Source: Anisus vortex (lineage: Eukaryota; Mollusca; Gastropoda; Planorbidae). From it: DNA of 64,000 nt. Made by a program: the position numbers and the translations under genes. The notes below the pieces were generated by a model. That model did not search any database, had not been told where the DNA came from, and saw nothing but the letters and a program-made list of their open reading frames with translations. Numbering within the stretch: position 1 is the stretch's first letter; each line of letters starts with the position of its first letter. The stretch is from the NCBI GenBank assembly GCA_949126835.1, contig OX421496.1:15518844-15582843 (forward strand), in the 5' to 3' direction. Positions 37,401-49,720 of the stretch are shown piece after piece.

Positions 37401-40400
37401 ACTCAACTCACATGGTTCTTACTTTATAATCATTAAAAAAATTTTCAAACTTAACATAAAATTCACAGACCAATATACACCGGTATATGTAAAATATATC
37501 TTAATGCAAGTTAATGTCTGGCTATGTATATAAGTAGGCCATAGCCGCCATATATATATTAAAAATGTTTGTGGTACCCATATAATAATTTTAGAAAAAA
37601 ATATTGTTGGACTTAACACTTCTTAACTTAACCATTTAGTTATAAACTTTTTAAACATTTAAAATAAATATTTTTCAGGCTACTTTGCCTATGTTAGCAA
37701 AATTCACAGACTTGAAAATTAAAGCCAATTTACCCAAATCTTCCCAACACTGAGTCTATAAAAGTGTACTTACTGGACTAACTGATAGTACCACTGAATC
37801 AGGTCATCCCACTGCTGATCTGTCAGCTGACCAGTCTACAAAAGATCCAATGATTACAGTTTGACAAGAAGAACAAATGGGTGAAACATAGTTTTCCTTT
37901 TCCAATACAATTCAGCAATTACCCCTCAGACCACTGGAAGGGCAACGTTACACTAATCACTATATAATATCTTCACCAGGACCTATTGTACATTGTTAAT
38001 TATTAACAAAATAGACTTAACTCTTAACAAAAAGAAAGATAAGAAAATTGCCTTTGTTCAGACTTGCTATGCAACAAGTCACAAGTGAAATTTCATATTT
38101 TTTTAAATGAAAAAATAATAGGGTCAATGTAAAGCAATTTGAAGACTAACTGTTATAAATATCACTATATAAAATGTATAATTTGTAATATGAAAAGGAT
38201 GAGTAATAGAATAATACTTATTTTTACATTGTTCTGTTCACATTTAGGAAACAAAAGAAAAATTACCAAAGATGGGTGAAGCCAATAGATGAGACCTTAA
38301 GTCAAATTTGAAAGGTAGCAAAAAAAAAAAGTTTTATTGAACATTGATGCTTCCATATGGCGTAAACAGAAATGAAATGGAATAATCTCACACAATTTCT
38401 AGTACAGTCTTTATGCATATGTATTATTCCTTCACCTGAACGGGCATATCAATATCCTCATGCTCTTTGGAGGCTAAAAATTTTTCACATTGATATACTG
38501 CAGTCTCCAGGACCCTCACTGGTATTACAGCCCTTGTTTTCTTTCGTTTCTTCTGTGGGAGTCCCAGAAAAGTTGGCGCTGGCGATAAGAAAATTTGAAG
38601 AAAAAAACTACAGCTGATGATTTAACAACAAACTGCAACAGGTATACCTAATTCTTAATCACATAGAAGCTGTTGAATTACAGAAAGTCTTAGTTTGTTA
38701 TAGATAACACGTCTGTGCTGTCCAATTATTTTATACTAATGGCATTCAACTGTTAACATCTGAAAAGAACATTTTTATTTAGCCAGAACAGTTTTCTAAT
38801 ACATACAGGATTGCACTTCAGCTCCAGATTTTTCATTTTCTTTTTTTTTGTCCCCTTCACCAGATTTAGAAGCTGCTGTCTCAGGATTGGTTATTGGCTT
38901 GAAAACAATAAACAAACAGAATTAATGTAATTAACTTTTAAGTAAATTAACAGGATGGCAAAATACCAGCTGCAGCTAAAGAAATAACCAGATATCAGCC
39001 CCCAAAGTTTTATTATTTTAAAAATTAAAAATATCACACTATCATGTGCATCTTGTTAAGGCAGCATGGAAATGGGCACCTAAAAGAACTATCAAGAAAA
39101 AGCCTGTAAAGATTTTAGAAAACAAAAATACTGTCATGCATTAATTTGGGTTGGACAGTTCTGTTCTAATAGATATATAGAGATAATGATCTTACGTTTT
39201 AAATACTATGATGGCAATTAAATGAATTTCATCATTGCTGCAGTAATATACATCTGTTTGAATTAAATGTAGAAATAATAATATTAATGAACAACCTCAT
39301 CATTAGTTTCCTCATCTTCAGAAATACGGTCAGGTAGAGAGTTCTGTCTTACAGCCACTTTCACAATACACATACAAGCTGTCAGCCGATAGTCATCTAG
39401 AAACAAATATTTGTAACGTCTACTACATGAATCCAGTACTTTTTGGTCAAACAAATTCAACTATTTCTCAACAAAAAGAATTATTGAAACTACAAATATA
39501 TTTTCTTAAATTGTACTCAATGAGATTTTGTGTAAAATTTGAAGTGTACTAGAGCAGAAATATGGGGCAGAGTGGCCTAACAGCATTGTGTGCACTCGGT
39601 TACCCCTAACAGCAGTGTGTGCACTCGGTTACCCCTAACAGCAGTGTGTGCACTCGGTTACCCCTAACAGCAGTGTGTGCACTCGGTTACCCCTAACAGC
39701 AGTGTGTGCACTCGGTTACCCCTAACAGCAGTGTGTGCACTAGGTTACCCCTAACAGCAGTGTGTGCACTCGGTTAGCCAACCAAAGATCCTGGGTTCAA
39801 ATCCTGATGAAGGATAGGATTTGTTACCAGGTGTGGAAGGTGTCCCTGAGTCTACCCAGCTCTGATGGGTACCTGACAGCTGTTGGTATGAGTAAGGCTA
39901 TTGGGCATTGGGCTGGCCACACAATACCCATGTATGCCTTGGCCCTAAAATCTTGTGAACATCCTTCACAGGCCCCTACAGATCAAATTAGTCTGAAAGG
40001 GTTACTTACTTACTAGAAGAGCAGAGATGGATGGATCAATTATGATTAAAAGGGAAACAACATACCTATAAAAGCATCTTTGTCCTCATCATGACTAAGT
40101 CGATAACAACGAGGAAAGAATGTGTTGTGATCCGTGTTGTCAAACCAGACTACATTCCTCATGTTGATACACAATCCAACCTTAACATGCAGTGGGGGGG
40201 GGGGGAAGGAAAGTTAGAATAGGTTAGAAATATAAGACATGGCTATCTTTTCACTTTTATTTCTTTCATGAGAATGACTGCAGGGAGGAAACTGTTGTCA
40301 CAAGCACTATGCCAGACAGAAAGGAAAAAAAGAAAGAAAGGGAAAGGCCCAAAGTTACATGGAGTAGAAAAAAATATTTATTCACTGGTGAAACATCACA

Positions 40401-43400
40401 AAGACAGGTAGAAGTGGTGGCAACCTAATACAACGACCTCCACATGTTTTGGAGACAAATGGGATGAGATAAAGATTTTTTAAAATTATAAATCAACTTT
40501 CTAAATGTTTACATTCTATTTTCAAATATAGAAATCAAGAACAGTTAAATTGTGTTTATACTCATGACAATGAACATTAAAAAAACAAATATTGATCAGC
40601 ATGAAAAAACAATAACACATAAGTTTATTTTCAAGACACTGACAAATTTTACTGCTGTGAAACTTTACAGTTAAACAGTTGTTAAAAATAACAATAACCT
40701 ATGAAGTTTAAAATGCTGTTAATTTGACTTTGGTATGTAAAAGATAATGACAATATAAAATGCTTCCATACCTTAGTGGTAAAGGATCCAGCTTTACAAT
40801 AGTGATTGACCATTTGGTCTTTGTTCAGAAAACGATAATCGATGGCATCTCGCTTCAGGACCCAGAATAATGTTGGATTTACATTTCTTACTAAACGTGA
40901 CTGTTGAAAACAAAACAAAAAATTACAGGCTACCAACCATAAAAAATAATAATGCCAGCTATTTAACAAATATATGCGAAAAAAATATTAAAAGTAAAGT
41001 AAAATAATTTGAAATAAAAAGCTGTTTTTTTTTTTACCATAATTCCATAAATGCCATCTTCTTCTTCCCATGGTGGTACTTTTGGCTGATCATCTGAAAT
41101 AAGATTAATAAAAATTATGTCTTTAATTAATTTAATCATACATTTCAATAGCTGTTCTTTTTTTTCTGACATAATTACACATTCAGCTCTTGTTCTGTCA
41201 CATTTCATATGTCTTAAAAGATTTACTGTTTTATGACTTTGGGTTTACACTTTTCTAACTTTTCTAAATTAATTTCTATTAGTATAAAGCTTGGAAAAAG
41301 AAAGTGAGCTTCTAGCAACTATATAAGGCTATTAACTACAAAGCTTTTTCTTTAACGAACTAAATCTAAATATGATACTAGGATATGTAGCAAAAAGAAA
41401 ATGTAAAATACATTCAAAGAAAAAAAGTTTTTATGAACTTTGAGTAAAATGGAAAATAAAATCTTAATACAAAAAAAAAACTGGACACAAAATGTATTGG
41501 TTGTGCCAATCTCATTGAAAGTAAATACTTTAAGAGGTCCAAACAAACTAAAGAATTAACTTTAAAAGTTTTGAAACATTGTCTAAAGCAAAAATCTTTT
41601 GTATTACCTACTTTGCCTCTTTCTGTAAAATAAAAGTGTTATTGCATATAATAAAAGTTAAGTTTTTTTCTTTTTTTTTTTAAATTATGGAAGGTAACTG
41701 CTCATTAAAAAAATACATTTAGTTTGTTTTATTCTACCCTGCATCCCTCAAAAACTAAAACAAAATGAAGTAGGCAGCAACCTAAAAATGCTCTTCTACT
41801 CATTTAAAACCAACCCAAAAAAAAACAAGTGATCAACGGCATAAGAAAAACAAATATCATGTTAAAGTAGCGCATTCATGAAAAAATTGATGACTAATGT
41901 CACTGTCAAGATTTTACGGTACAAACCTAAAGTTAATGAGGTAGTGCAACTTACACTTAATCTTGCTGATTGATTAAAACAATAAAAAGAAGTTCCATTT
42001 ACTGTTATCCATTATGTGAAGGCTAAGATGTGTATATTATTATATATCAATATATGTCAAAAGGTTTTGCAGAGAAGAATTGTCATCTACCACATTAAGG
42101 TCAATGAACATTCCCATTTTTTTGTTTCCCACACAGATTGATGGGCCCAGTTTCAAAGCCGCAAACACATTTGAAAATATTTTTGTATCAAGAGGAAGAC
42201 TGAATAGGATACAGACAACAGAAAAGTTGACCGTTTAATCAGGCAATGAGAGACATCTGTAAGCCTAAACAGAAGTGAATTTATAAATTAATAGTGAGCC
42301 AATGAGAGACATCTGTAAGCCTAAACAGAAGTGAATTTATAAATTAATAGTGAGCAGCTCTTGGTGCATTGCCTGGTTAGTGTGACAAAGTGAAAACAGA
42401 AATATAAGCAATACAATATTGTGCAGTATGGACCCACCCCTATTTCCTTTAGTTGTACACATACTGATTGAAAAAAAAACTTATATTATTAACATTTTAC
42501 ATTCTGAATAAGGATTGGAATGTAACAAATAGAGCATAAAAGAATGAGGAATACAATTTTCACCATTTCTTTCAAGAATGAAAACTTAAATTAAATTTTG
42601 TTAAAAATAAAATTTAAAAATATATACCTAGTAAATGTGGGTGACAATAAATTATGATGCAAAGTGAGGCAAATACATTTTCAAAATTGTTTTTTTTAAA
42701 TACCAGATAATTTTACAAATTTGATTTTAAATTTAGCATTATAAAAAATGTTATCAATTACACCCATTTAATGATAGGGCAATTGAAACTTAAAAAAAAA
42801 GATTATTAAAGGATGAAGCTCTACTCTATTAGCATGACTTTCTAGTTAAGTTTGTTTGTTTTGTAGTCTCATTCATTTCATTAACTTAAATATTTCATAC
42901 ACAAATACACTATTTACACTTACTATCCATATCATCAATGTCATCATCATCATCATCATCCAATGCATCATCATCATCTTCATTGTTATTGTCATCTTCA
43001 TCAGAGGTCTTTTTCTCTCTTTGGCCAGGGTATTTTTTCAACGTGATAGGTATCTTGTAAAATTTTTCCACCCATCCCCTTTTTCTTAGACTTTGTCGAA
43101 TTGTAGAGTAGCCTCCTTGTATAGTAAAAATCTTTTTGTACTGCAAGATTACAGAAAATAATGCAATAATAAATACATCCATTATTGCAAGACTTCTGCA
43201 GTATTTTGTGATTTACAGAAAGAAAACTCACATTTTTAAATACCTAATTTTATAAATTAATTAGCCTACAGCCTGTCACTAAAACAGATGAGATTAATTC
43301 AAGCCTGAATGCTATCAGAATGGCATAGTTATAACACACAAATGCTGGTTGCATTCCAATAAATTATATGGCAGGCTATCAAGCTGTTATAATTAAAAAC

Positions 43401-46400
43401 TAAACAGCTTTCCTCAAACCTCAGGAGGACTGACAATTGTCCATATGTCTGGTGGCTCAGATTGATGAAGCTAGTCAAAACTATTTTTGCTAAATAAAAT
43501 TGTTCCAAATTCCAATGGCATATAATTCTGGCACTGAGGGAATTAATATATGTAATTTCTATTTCTACCTTGATTGCTCTCTCAGCCATTTCCTTGGCAA
43601 GTCTTAATCTTTCTCCTTCATTTGCATTCACCCCTAACTTTTGCTGGGCCATCTTCACCCTATTCAAAGTGGGCATAGTCTTACTTCGGGCAATGAGAAA
43701 TGCATCCGACATCTCATTTTCTGGAGAGAAAAAACAACACATAAATGAACAAAGTGAAAAAACTGATTATTACATTGTTTATAATTACAGCAGCACTACA
43801 CTTTGATGCAAAAATACCCTAGTCATTTTTTTCCGCTGTCTGCTTTTAATTTGTCCTTTTTACTTTGACAATATAGCAGTAATTAAAACCATGCATCCAG
43901 TATAAATAACCAATGCTTTTTATTACAGAACTATGATCTATCAGTGCAATTTTCAAACCTAACCATAAAATACATAGCCATAACATAAAACTATTGTGAT
44001 GGTAAAATACATGCCATAACATAAAACTATTGTGATGGTAAAATACATACCATAACATAAAACTATTGTGATGGTAAAATACATGCCATAACATAAAACT
44101 ATTGTGATGGTAAAATACATGCCATAACATAAAACTATTGTGATGGTAAAATACATGCCATAACATAAAACTATTGTGATGGTAAAATATATACCATAAC
44201 ATAAAACTATTGTGATGGTAAAATACATGCCATAACATAAAACTATTGTGATGGTAAAATACATGCCATAACAAAACTATTGTGATGGTAAAATACATGC
44301 CATAACAAAACTATTGTGATGGTAAAATACATGCCATAACATAAAACTATTGTGATGGTAAAATACATGCCATAACATAAAACTATTGTGATGGTAAAAC
44401 CATGAAAAAAGATAACATTGATAGAATTTAAAACTCCCTTTCTGTTTTGCAGACTAAATGTTGTGTGAATAAGGAGAAATTTCAAATAATTTATACCATA
44501 TAAAAGCAAACCATCAACCAATCAAATGATAATACAAAATCAAAATACAATTCTTTGAATTCTAACAATATATCCCTTTTTGGTTAACCTATATATGTAT
44601 ATATATTATATATAATATACATAAAATTGTGATTCAAATGTTATATCAGTCTTCACTACATTATTTAATTGCACAGGAGTTAGAAGAGCTATACTGGTAA
44701 TTGAATAAATAAAGCGTTAAATGTCCATCTAATCTTTCTATGAGATAAAATGTACCCTTCAAAGAAAGTTTAGATTCTTTAGGTTTGTTGTTAGAAGCAT
44801 CTGGAATTTCCAAGTTTTGTAAATCTAAAAAAAGAAAGAAAAAAAAGATTCAATGTATTGGAAATCAGTTAGCAAAATTAAAGTACATTTTTAAGAAGTA
44901 AAGAACACATTCAAAACAGAGGATTAGAAAAAGCAAAAAGTAGATTCACTAACAAAAAAATTACATTCTTATCTTTTAGGCCATTGTTATTGTTTGGCAA
45001 TAATATTTATGTAGCTTTCCAACAATTGACCGAACTTATTGTACCGCTTCACATCACCCTATTGACCTGAAACTTGGCCCACACATATTAAACCCTGGGC
45101 AACACATTCTATCAAATTTTCAACAAATTATCCCCATCCCAACAACCCCCTTCTCAAAAGATCTCAATTCAATGTGCTTGTCTATGATTGATAAAATCCT
45201 TCAGCACCATGCACACCAGCTTCATGAAAGCCACATTATATCTAGTCAGAGTGGTCGGCTTCTTTCAATAAGGTAAAGAACAGAGAGATTTAGGAACTTG
45301 TTTGTTCCACTATCAGTGAGACTCTTTAAACAGAAACGTTAGTCAACCAGAGAATACAATAGCTGACTCTAAATGATACTTTTACTTGTATGATAAACAG
45401 TATGAGATAGTGTGCGTGAATGTGTATTTTTATAAGTGCATATTTCTTTGCTTACGTATAAAAAATTCTTTTACATTGTTTAAAATTTGCTAAAAAAGTA
45501 TAAATGTAATCAACTCAAATTTCCATTTGTTTAATTTAATAAAGTAATCTTATATATGTGACATAGAATTTCTGGAGTTTGTACCTATACCCCCCCCCCT
45601 CTTTATCACCTCATGTTTATGTTTTTAACTCAACCCATGTCCAATTAGTCAGAGTGATTGAGGGCTCCGACAGAGTGTGTTCTCCCCATGAGGTGATCGA
45701 GTCAAGAGAGGGGATCAAGGGTTAGTCTACAGAGTTACTGTTGTGGCAACAACTAGAACGTTAGACCAGAGTCTTGTAATATGTTTTGAATCTATAGATG
45801 TTTCTTTTGTCAATGTTGTGGATTAAAGATTATTACTTGTTATTTTTTTATATTATTTGTTAACTGAAGATAGAACCACCAGCCCTTGTTAGATGTTCTT
45901 ACTAGATGAAAGTGAGGCTCTAATATATATATATAGTATATTGAGCGAAATAGCTAATGTTAATATTTGTCAAGTAGCTAGGAATATAATTTACCCAAAA
46001 ACAGTTGTGTTCTAGTTAAAAACAAATATCAATTAAACTAGATTTTAAAAAAGTATACAAAAGTAAATATTTAAAAAAATATTTTTTTACCACTTATGTC
46101 TGTATCCAATCCTGGAGATACATTCGATTTAGTACGTGTGAGTGGGAAATTATTGGAAGGACTCATTTTAATTGTTTTAGACTTTTTTTTCTCTAGATTC
46201 ACCTTTACTTCCTCGTTGTTTTCTTCCTTCAACTTTATACAAAAAATAGAAGAAAATCATTACAACTGATTAAAATTTAATAGCAACCTTAAAAACTTTA
46301 TTATCAAGCAGAAGAATTTAAACTATGTTGAATCCAACTATAAAAACTCGGAGTGGAAGGATTCCAATCCGGGGAAGCTGTATGTTAACTTAAGACACAG

Positions 46401-47958
46401 TCAGATCACAAATATTTCTTATCCAATGGAATTACCCCTGGATCCTTCCTCTAATATCACAAGGCTGTGCTATGACTAAATTAAAGTTGGCCATGCAACT
46501 GTCTGGAAATGGCACAAAAGCCTCTGAGACGTTATTTCACCAGGCCTATGAGATAGTGGGTCAAGTTCTTCTGTCCTTCCCTGGAACCTTAGAGTCATAA
46601 CAGGCATTGTTCGCAATGCATTAACCCACAAGTTGACTCTAATGGGCAACGATAGTTTACTCCCTTCACCAACTTTGAGGCTCACGGCTACAGTGTGCCT
46701 GCCTGTGTTATTAAACTACTGTGAAAAACTTTTTGTGCTTGTTCTTATATTTATTGAATGAATTTAGAGAAATACTGAATATAGAGAAATACTGAATATA
46801 GAGAAATACTGAATATAGAGAAATACTGAATATAGAGAAATACTGAATATAGAGAAATACTGAATATAGAGAAATACTGAATATAGAGAAATACTGAATA
46901 TAGAGAAATACTGAATATAGAGAAATACTGAATATAGAGAAATACTGAATATAGAGAAATACTGAATATAGAGAAATACTGAATATAGAGAAATACTGAA
47001 TATAGAGAAATACTGAATATAGAGAAATACTGAATTTAGAGAAATACTGTGTCAAATTAAGAAGCAATTACATGAAATGACAAAATCAATAGAGAAGATA
47101 ATGACATAGAGCAAAGTGGACCAGGTTGCCAAAGGCAGAGATTTGTGATTATCTTTTGCTCCATCTGGTAGTAATGATTTAATATTTGACTTGAGTCTTA
47201 AGAACTGGCCTAAAAGAAAAAATTGAAAATTGTTTTTTTGTCCCTAATATATTTTACTTACTTATTCACAAATTTTATTTCTTTATTACTAACATTAAAA
47301 GTGACAGTGATGGTTGAAGGCATGATATGAAACTGGCACCTCAAACCTACCATTCTGTCAGTTATACATTACAGCTCTGCTGGAACACAAAGGCAACATT
47401 TCATTTTCATTGCTTTTAGTTATAGTCATTTCATTTATGTTCTGCTTTCTCCATGGGGTAAAAACCAACAACAAAACTACAATGGTAATTACATTGCTAT
47501 TATAAACATCATACAGAAAGTAAGGTTTACCTCTTTTTTACTTTCTTCAGCTTTCTTTAAACTCTCATGAGCAAACCTATGATGTTTGAGTGATTTTTCT
47601 AGCTGAAATGAAATATTAGTAAATTTATTGCCAATAAAATGAAAAGCTATCGTCAACTATACTTTAAGTGATAAAAGAAAAGTCAATGGCATCTTTTTTT
47701 TAAATCTGGATTTTTTTTTTTCTACTAGCTACTCACAAGTGCTTTTTGGAGCTCTATGTGGTTAATCTGTCTGCTCATAAAATCAGTCCCAAGGCTTTCA
47801 ACAATCCTTACACTTTTTGAGCTGACTTTGGGATGAAAAGTGAAAATTGATTCATCCAATCCAGATGGGTATTCACTGAGTTCCACTTCAGCGCAAGCAC
47901 TCATATCATAAGCTTTTTTTTTTTCATAAGACAATAAGTCAGCCCAAAGAAGTTTTGT
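24615..47958 (-). CDS. TTLL3: Tubulin monoglycylase, TTLL3/TTLL8 type (whole gene)
   Basis: Exons traced by GT/AG sites and matching phase: 47958-47737, 47602-47531, 46232-46091, 44824-44756, 43720-43569, 43140-42924, 41093-41038, 40900-40772, 40180-40066, 39396-39296, 38897-38807, 38578-38436, 37835-37774, 37228-37077, 36818-36723, 35101-34839, 34089-33997, 32053-31906, 31392 to about 30324, 29415-29311 and 25411-24615. The core has the tubulin-tyrosine-ligase fold with the glycylase-type [10 protein letters not shown] motif. The enzyme adds the first glycine to glutamate side chains of tubulin in cilia and flagella. TTLL3 and TTLL8 cannot be told apart here. The protein would be about 1,400 residues, longer than usual because of N- and C-terminal extensions. 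The true first exon is uncertain. Confidence 0.85.
26426..28497. repeat. 55-bp minisatellite, about 37 units
   Basis: The unit starts CCAGTCTATATTGTGTTGGT and ends ACTCATTTGTTGTCCAAT. Variants: a 7-base insertion (AGGGCCT) in four units (26510, 26792, 27019, 28018), CCAAATTG in place of TATATTG, and a 56-bp form with AATAACTCATTTGG. The plus strand is open in long frames only because 55 is not divisible by three and the unit lacks stops. It lies in the last intron of the glycylase gene. Confidence 0.97.
28498..29233. other. Intronic AT-rich DNA
   Basis: Part of the intron between 29311 and 25411. No feature beyond A/T runs. Confidence 0.5.
29234..29415 (-). CDS. TTLL3: Alternative terminal or penultimate exon of the tubulin glycylase
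   Basis: An ATACAAAG acceptor leads into [20 protein letters not shown], a basic segment. A good donor, GCTA|GTGAGA at 29311, is in phase with the exon at 25411 (A plus GT gives Ser). If not used, the frame reads on through [20 protein letters not shown] to a stop at 29234. Both a short and a long C-terminus are therefore possible. Confidence 0.55.
30324..31392 (-). CDS. TTLL3: Large C-terminal exon of the tubulin glycylase, with apparent frameshift
   Basis: The exon starts at a TTTCAG acceptor. It completes the conserved [18 protein letters not shown] segment and the [12 protein letters not shown] block that closes the glycylase domain. A long Ser/Lys-rich, low-complexity tail follows. The frame from 31392 ends at 30455 in a hydrophobic tail unlike the rest. 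From about 30555 another frame continues with similar polar composition ([12 protein letters not shown] onward) to a stop at 30324. The switch would need one extra base near 30545-30560. Either this assembly has a one-base deletion, or the gene is damaged or spliced differently here. The donor to the next exon is not resolved. Confidence 0.65.
31490..31735 (-). mobile_element. tRNA-derived SINE (family B)
   Basis: The minus strand reads GTAGCCGAGCAGCAGCGCG (A-box region), CCTGGGTTCGAATCCTGGTG (B box), then GAGTCTACCCAGCTCTGATG and CTGGCCACACAATCACC. The body matches the copy at 39567-40016. It lies in the intron between 31906 and 31392. Confidence 0.82.
31906..40900 (-). CDS. TTLL3: Catalytic exons of the tubulin glycylase
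   Basis: Eleven exons form the TTL domain. Landmarks in order: [16 protein letters not shown] and [12 protein letters not shown] (40900 exon); MRNVVWFDN and FFPRCYRL (40180 exon); [14 protein letters not shown], the nucleotide-binding motif (37228 exon); KYVVQKYI (36818 exon); [20 protein letters not shown] and [12 protein letters not shown] (35101 exon); [19 protein letters not shown] followed by IN.SPSM (32053 exon), holding the metal-binding acidic and asparagine residues. A linker exon pair (39396, 38897) is rich in charged residues. The 34089 start uses the acceptor AAACAG, which keeps phase. All catalytic landmarks expected for an active enzyme are present. Confidence 0.88.
32230..33859 (-). 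mobile_element. 5'-truncated non-LTR retrotransposon with intact 527-codon RT segment
   Basis: The open frame 33859-32276 begins inside the reverse transcriptase ([13 protein letters not shown]). It contains [39 protein letters not shown], the catalytic [10 protein letters not shown] and the [13 protein letters not shown]-terminal region. It ends in a single C2H2 finger ([19 protein letters not shown]). An ATG trinucleotide repeat marks the 3' end near 32235. The endonuclease half is missing, as expected from incomplete reverse transcription. It sits in a glycylase intron in the same orientation as the gene. RTE-like is the best guess for clade. Confidence 0.88.
35212..36482. repeat. 91-bp tandem array, about 14 units
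   Basis: The unit starts ATGGAACATCTATTTGAAAC and ends AATAAAGCTACTTTTTGAAG. The first two or three units are more diverged; the rest are nearly identical, differing mainly at GTTAC versus GCTAC. The array fills the intron between glycylase exons 36723 and 35101. Confidence 0.97.
39567..40016 (+). mobile_element. SINE family B copy with an expanded tRNA-like head
   Basis: GTGGCCTAACAGCATTGTGT starts the tRNA-like head, CTGGGTTCAAATCCTGATG is the B box, and the body GAGTCTACCCAGCTCTGATG matches the copy at 31490-31735. The tail is GTTACTTACTTACT. Between the A and B boxes is a 29-bp tandem array (39582-39778). Confidence 0.82.
39582..39778. repeat. 29-bp tandem array inside a SINE head
   Basis: Six to seven copies of GCAGTGTGTGCACTCGGTTA plus CCCCTAACA. 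The unit consists of SINE sequence, so the array grew from within the element. Confidence 0.93.
41038..47958 (-). CDS. TTLL3: N-terminal exons of the tubulin glycylase
   Basis: Seven exons. The first seen (47958-47737, phase 0 at both ends) has an in-frame ATG at 47904 but stays open upstream to an acceptor-like TATATTAG, so it may be internal. It encodes [18 protein letters not shown] and a helical [12 protein letters not shown] stretch continuing as [20 protein letters not shown] in the next exon, a probable coiled coil. The 43720 exon encodes [23 protein letters not shown]. The 43140 exon encodes [20 protein letters not shown], a block typical of TTLL3/8, then a long run of aspartates from GAT/GAC repeats. 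The 41093 exon ends in DGIYGIM. Function of the extension is unknown. Confidence 0.78.
42243..42357. repeat. 57-bp tandem duplication
   Basis: Two copies of AATGAGAGACATCTGTAAGC through TAAATTAATAGTGAGC, in a glycylase intron. Confidence 0.85.
43976..44399. repeat. 36-bp tandem array, about 12 units
   Basis: The unit is CATGCCATAACATAAAACTA plus TTGTGATGGTAAAATA; two units lack three bases. The period is a multiple of three, so both of the long minus-strand frames here are repeats of 12 residues without coding meaning. It lies in the intron between 44756 and 43720. Confidence 0.96.
45240..45342 (+). mobile_element. Fragment of a LINE reverse-transcriptase C-terminus
   Basis: The plus strand reads [20 protein letters not shown] before a stop, resembling the C-terminal end of several non-LTR reverse transcriptases. 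It is short and has an internal stop upstream, so the call is tentative. Confidence 0.3.
46320..46705. other. GC-richer intronic island, unknown repeat
   Basis: Base composition is clearly less AT-rich than its surroundings. No protein match or SINE boxes are evident. It may be an old transposon fragment. Confidence 0.3.
46763..47049. repeat. 17-bp tandem array, about 17 units
   Basis: The unit GAATATAGAGAAATACT repeats almost perfectly, with TTT variants at both edges. It lies in the intron between 47531 and 46232. Confidence 0.96.
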
Positions 47959-49720
47959 CTAATATACCTATTCTCTAATTGTAAAAAATGGTCCTTGCCT
48001 CATCATTTAAAACAAAGGGTCAGGTTTCATTTTACTGATCTCAAAGATTGAGACATCACTACATTAGAATGAAATTGTATATAAATAATATATACTCAGG
48101 AAACAACCTGCCATTACTGTATTAAAAAATAAAATGAAAATTAATTTTTTTTTTGTTTCAAGAAGACAAGTTCTGGATCATCTAATTTTAACTAGCCTAG
48201 CAACAACTCTTTTTGGTGTTTTAATGTGTAGGCCTAGCTTGGCTTTTCTGAATTACAATTTCTGAATGGTGTACTTATTTGCAATATTACTATAGCATCA
48301 TAGTATATCATTCTAGTCCTAGGTCACTATGCAAGCTAGGTGTTAATAATATTTTTCTAAATTAAAAAGATATTATTTTTTGCTAAAATATGCATTCAAA
48401 AAAACAGTCGGTAGTCTAGTGAACTAGTAGGCCAATATTACTTTTTTTTTCATTTCTAGTATGACTGTGACTATACTATAATATAATTTTAATACTATTA
48501 CTTATAACTATAGCATAGTCCAGGCGTCGGCAACCTACGGCATGCGTGCCATACTTGGCTTTTTCAAAAGAACGCAAAAGGTTCTCACATGGAAGATCTT
48601 CACAAATTCAAGTCTCTTTTACAAGAAACTGTTCTGCTAGAACACGATGAAGTTTTCCAAGGATTTTACTCCATTGAAGTCAACCATTATGCTTAGTGAA
48701 TTAATAAATGACAGGTATCGTTAGGTGCTTTCAAAACGTTTCTGTTTTGTAGATAAATATTTTAACTAACTAAAATGTACATTTTATATGAAAATATGGA
48801 TGCGTAAATTTGTAACACAATCTGTAAAGTACATAAAATTAGGTCAGCCTGAAAATAACAAGGCAAGAGAGGTAACTCAAATAATTTTAACCCTAATAAA
48901 TTTATAAGTGAGCGTTAGTTTTCCTTCTTTGTTACTCAGATTTCATCACTTAAAAATTCATAACCTTTTTATTTTTTATCCAATTTTAATGAATGATAGC
49001 CTATAAAATATATAGACGTCTAGCCCTATGAGTAATGTCAGCAATGAGTCTATCTAATTGTCTAATGAGACTAATGCAGTCCTCTCTTCAACATCTTTCT
49101 GATTAAGTCTTTCTATAGTATAGATTATATTATAGATTAGCCCTACCTATAGCCTATAGTTATAATTTATAGATAGTTATTATACTATAATTATAGCAAA
49201 GAATTTTTTTTTTTTTTTTTAATTTTGAAAATTTCATGTCACATACCCACTAATACTACTAAGACATTACCATAGGCTCTAGATTCTAAGACTAGTGTCC
49301 TTAGTGTACTAGTGACTAATAGTAGTATAGTGAGTCTATGAGTTCTATCCTATGTAGTATGTATGAGTCAGTATGCAGTATGAGTATGCACTGTATGAGT
49401 CTATCTAAGCCAAGCCTAAGCAAAGAAAAATGCCTAGGCCTAGGCCCTAGGCCAAAGCTCAGCCTAAACTTAAAACTTAAGTCCAATTCTAATCAGTAAG
49501 AGTTACTAAGAGTCAGAGTAAGACTAGTAAGTAGGCCTAGTAAGTAGTTTAAAGTAGTAGACTGTAAACCTAAGTAAAGTTGGGTAGGCCTAAGTGACGT
49601 GTAACTGAGCAAGAGTTAGGTCTAAAACTTTATTATACTTTATTAAAAATATAAAATAATAATATAATAAGTAATATTAATAAGCCTGTAGATTTGCAAA
49701 GTAGAAACTCCTTTTTTTGC
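47959..49720. other. Upstream region of the glycylase gene; a hAT end fragment
   Basis: CAGGCGTCGGCAACCTACGG at 48521 matches a terminus of the element at 19385, so a hAT fragment starts there. The rest is AT-rich with many TAGGCCTA-type motifs. No exon is convincing. Confidence 0.4.

Noticed and set aside
39582..39778. Telomere-like repeat because of TTACCCCTAACA
   Set aside because: The unit is 29 bp and derives from SINE sequence; it is not a telomeric hexamer array.
43959..44298. Minus-strand frames with 12-residue hydrophobic repeats
   Set aside because: They are translations of a 36-bp tandem array in an intron; the period is divisible by three.
46711..47067. 118-codon minus-strand frame rich in Phe, Ser and Tyr
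   Set aside because: It is a translation of a 17-bp tandem array.
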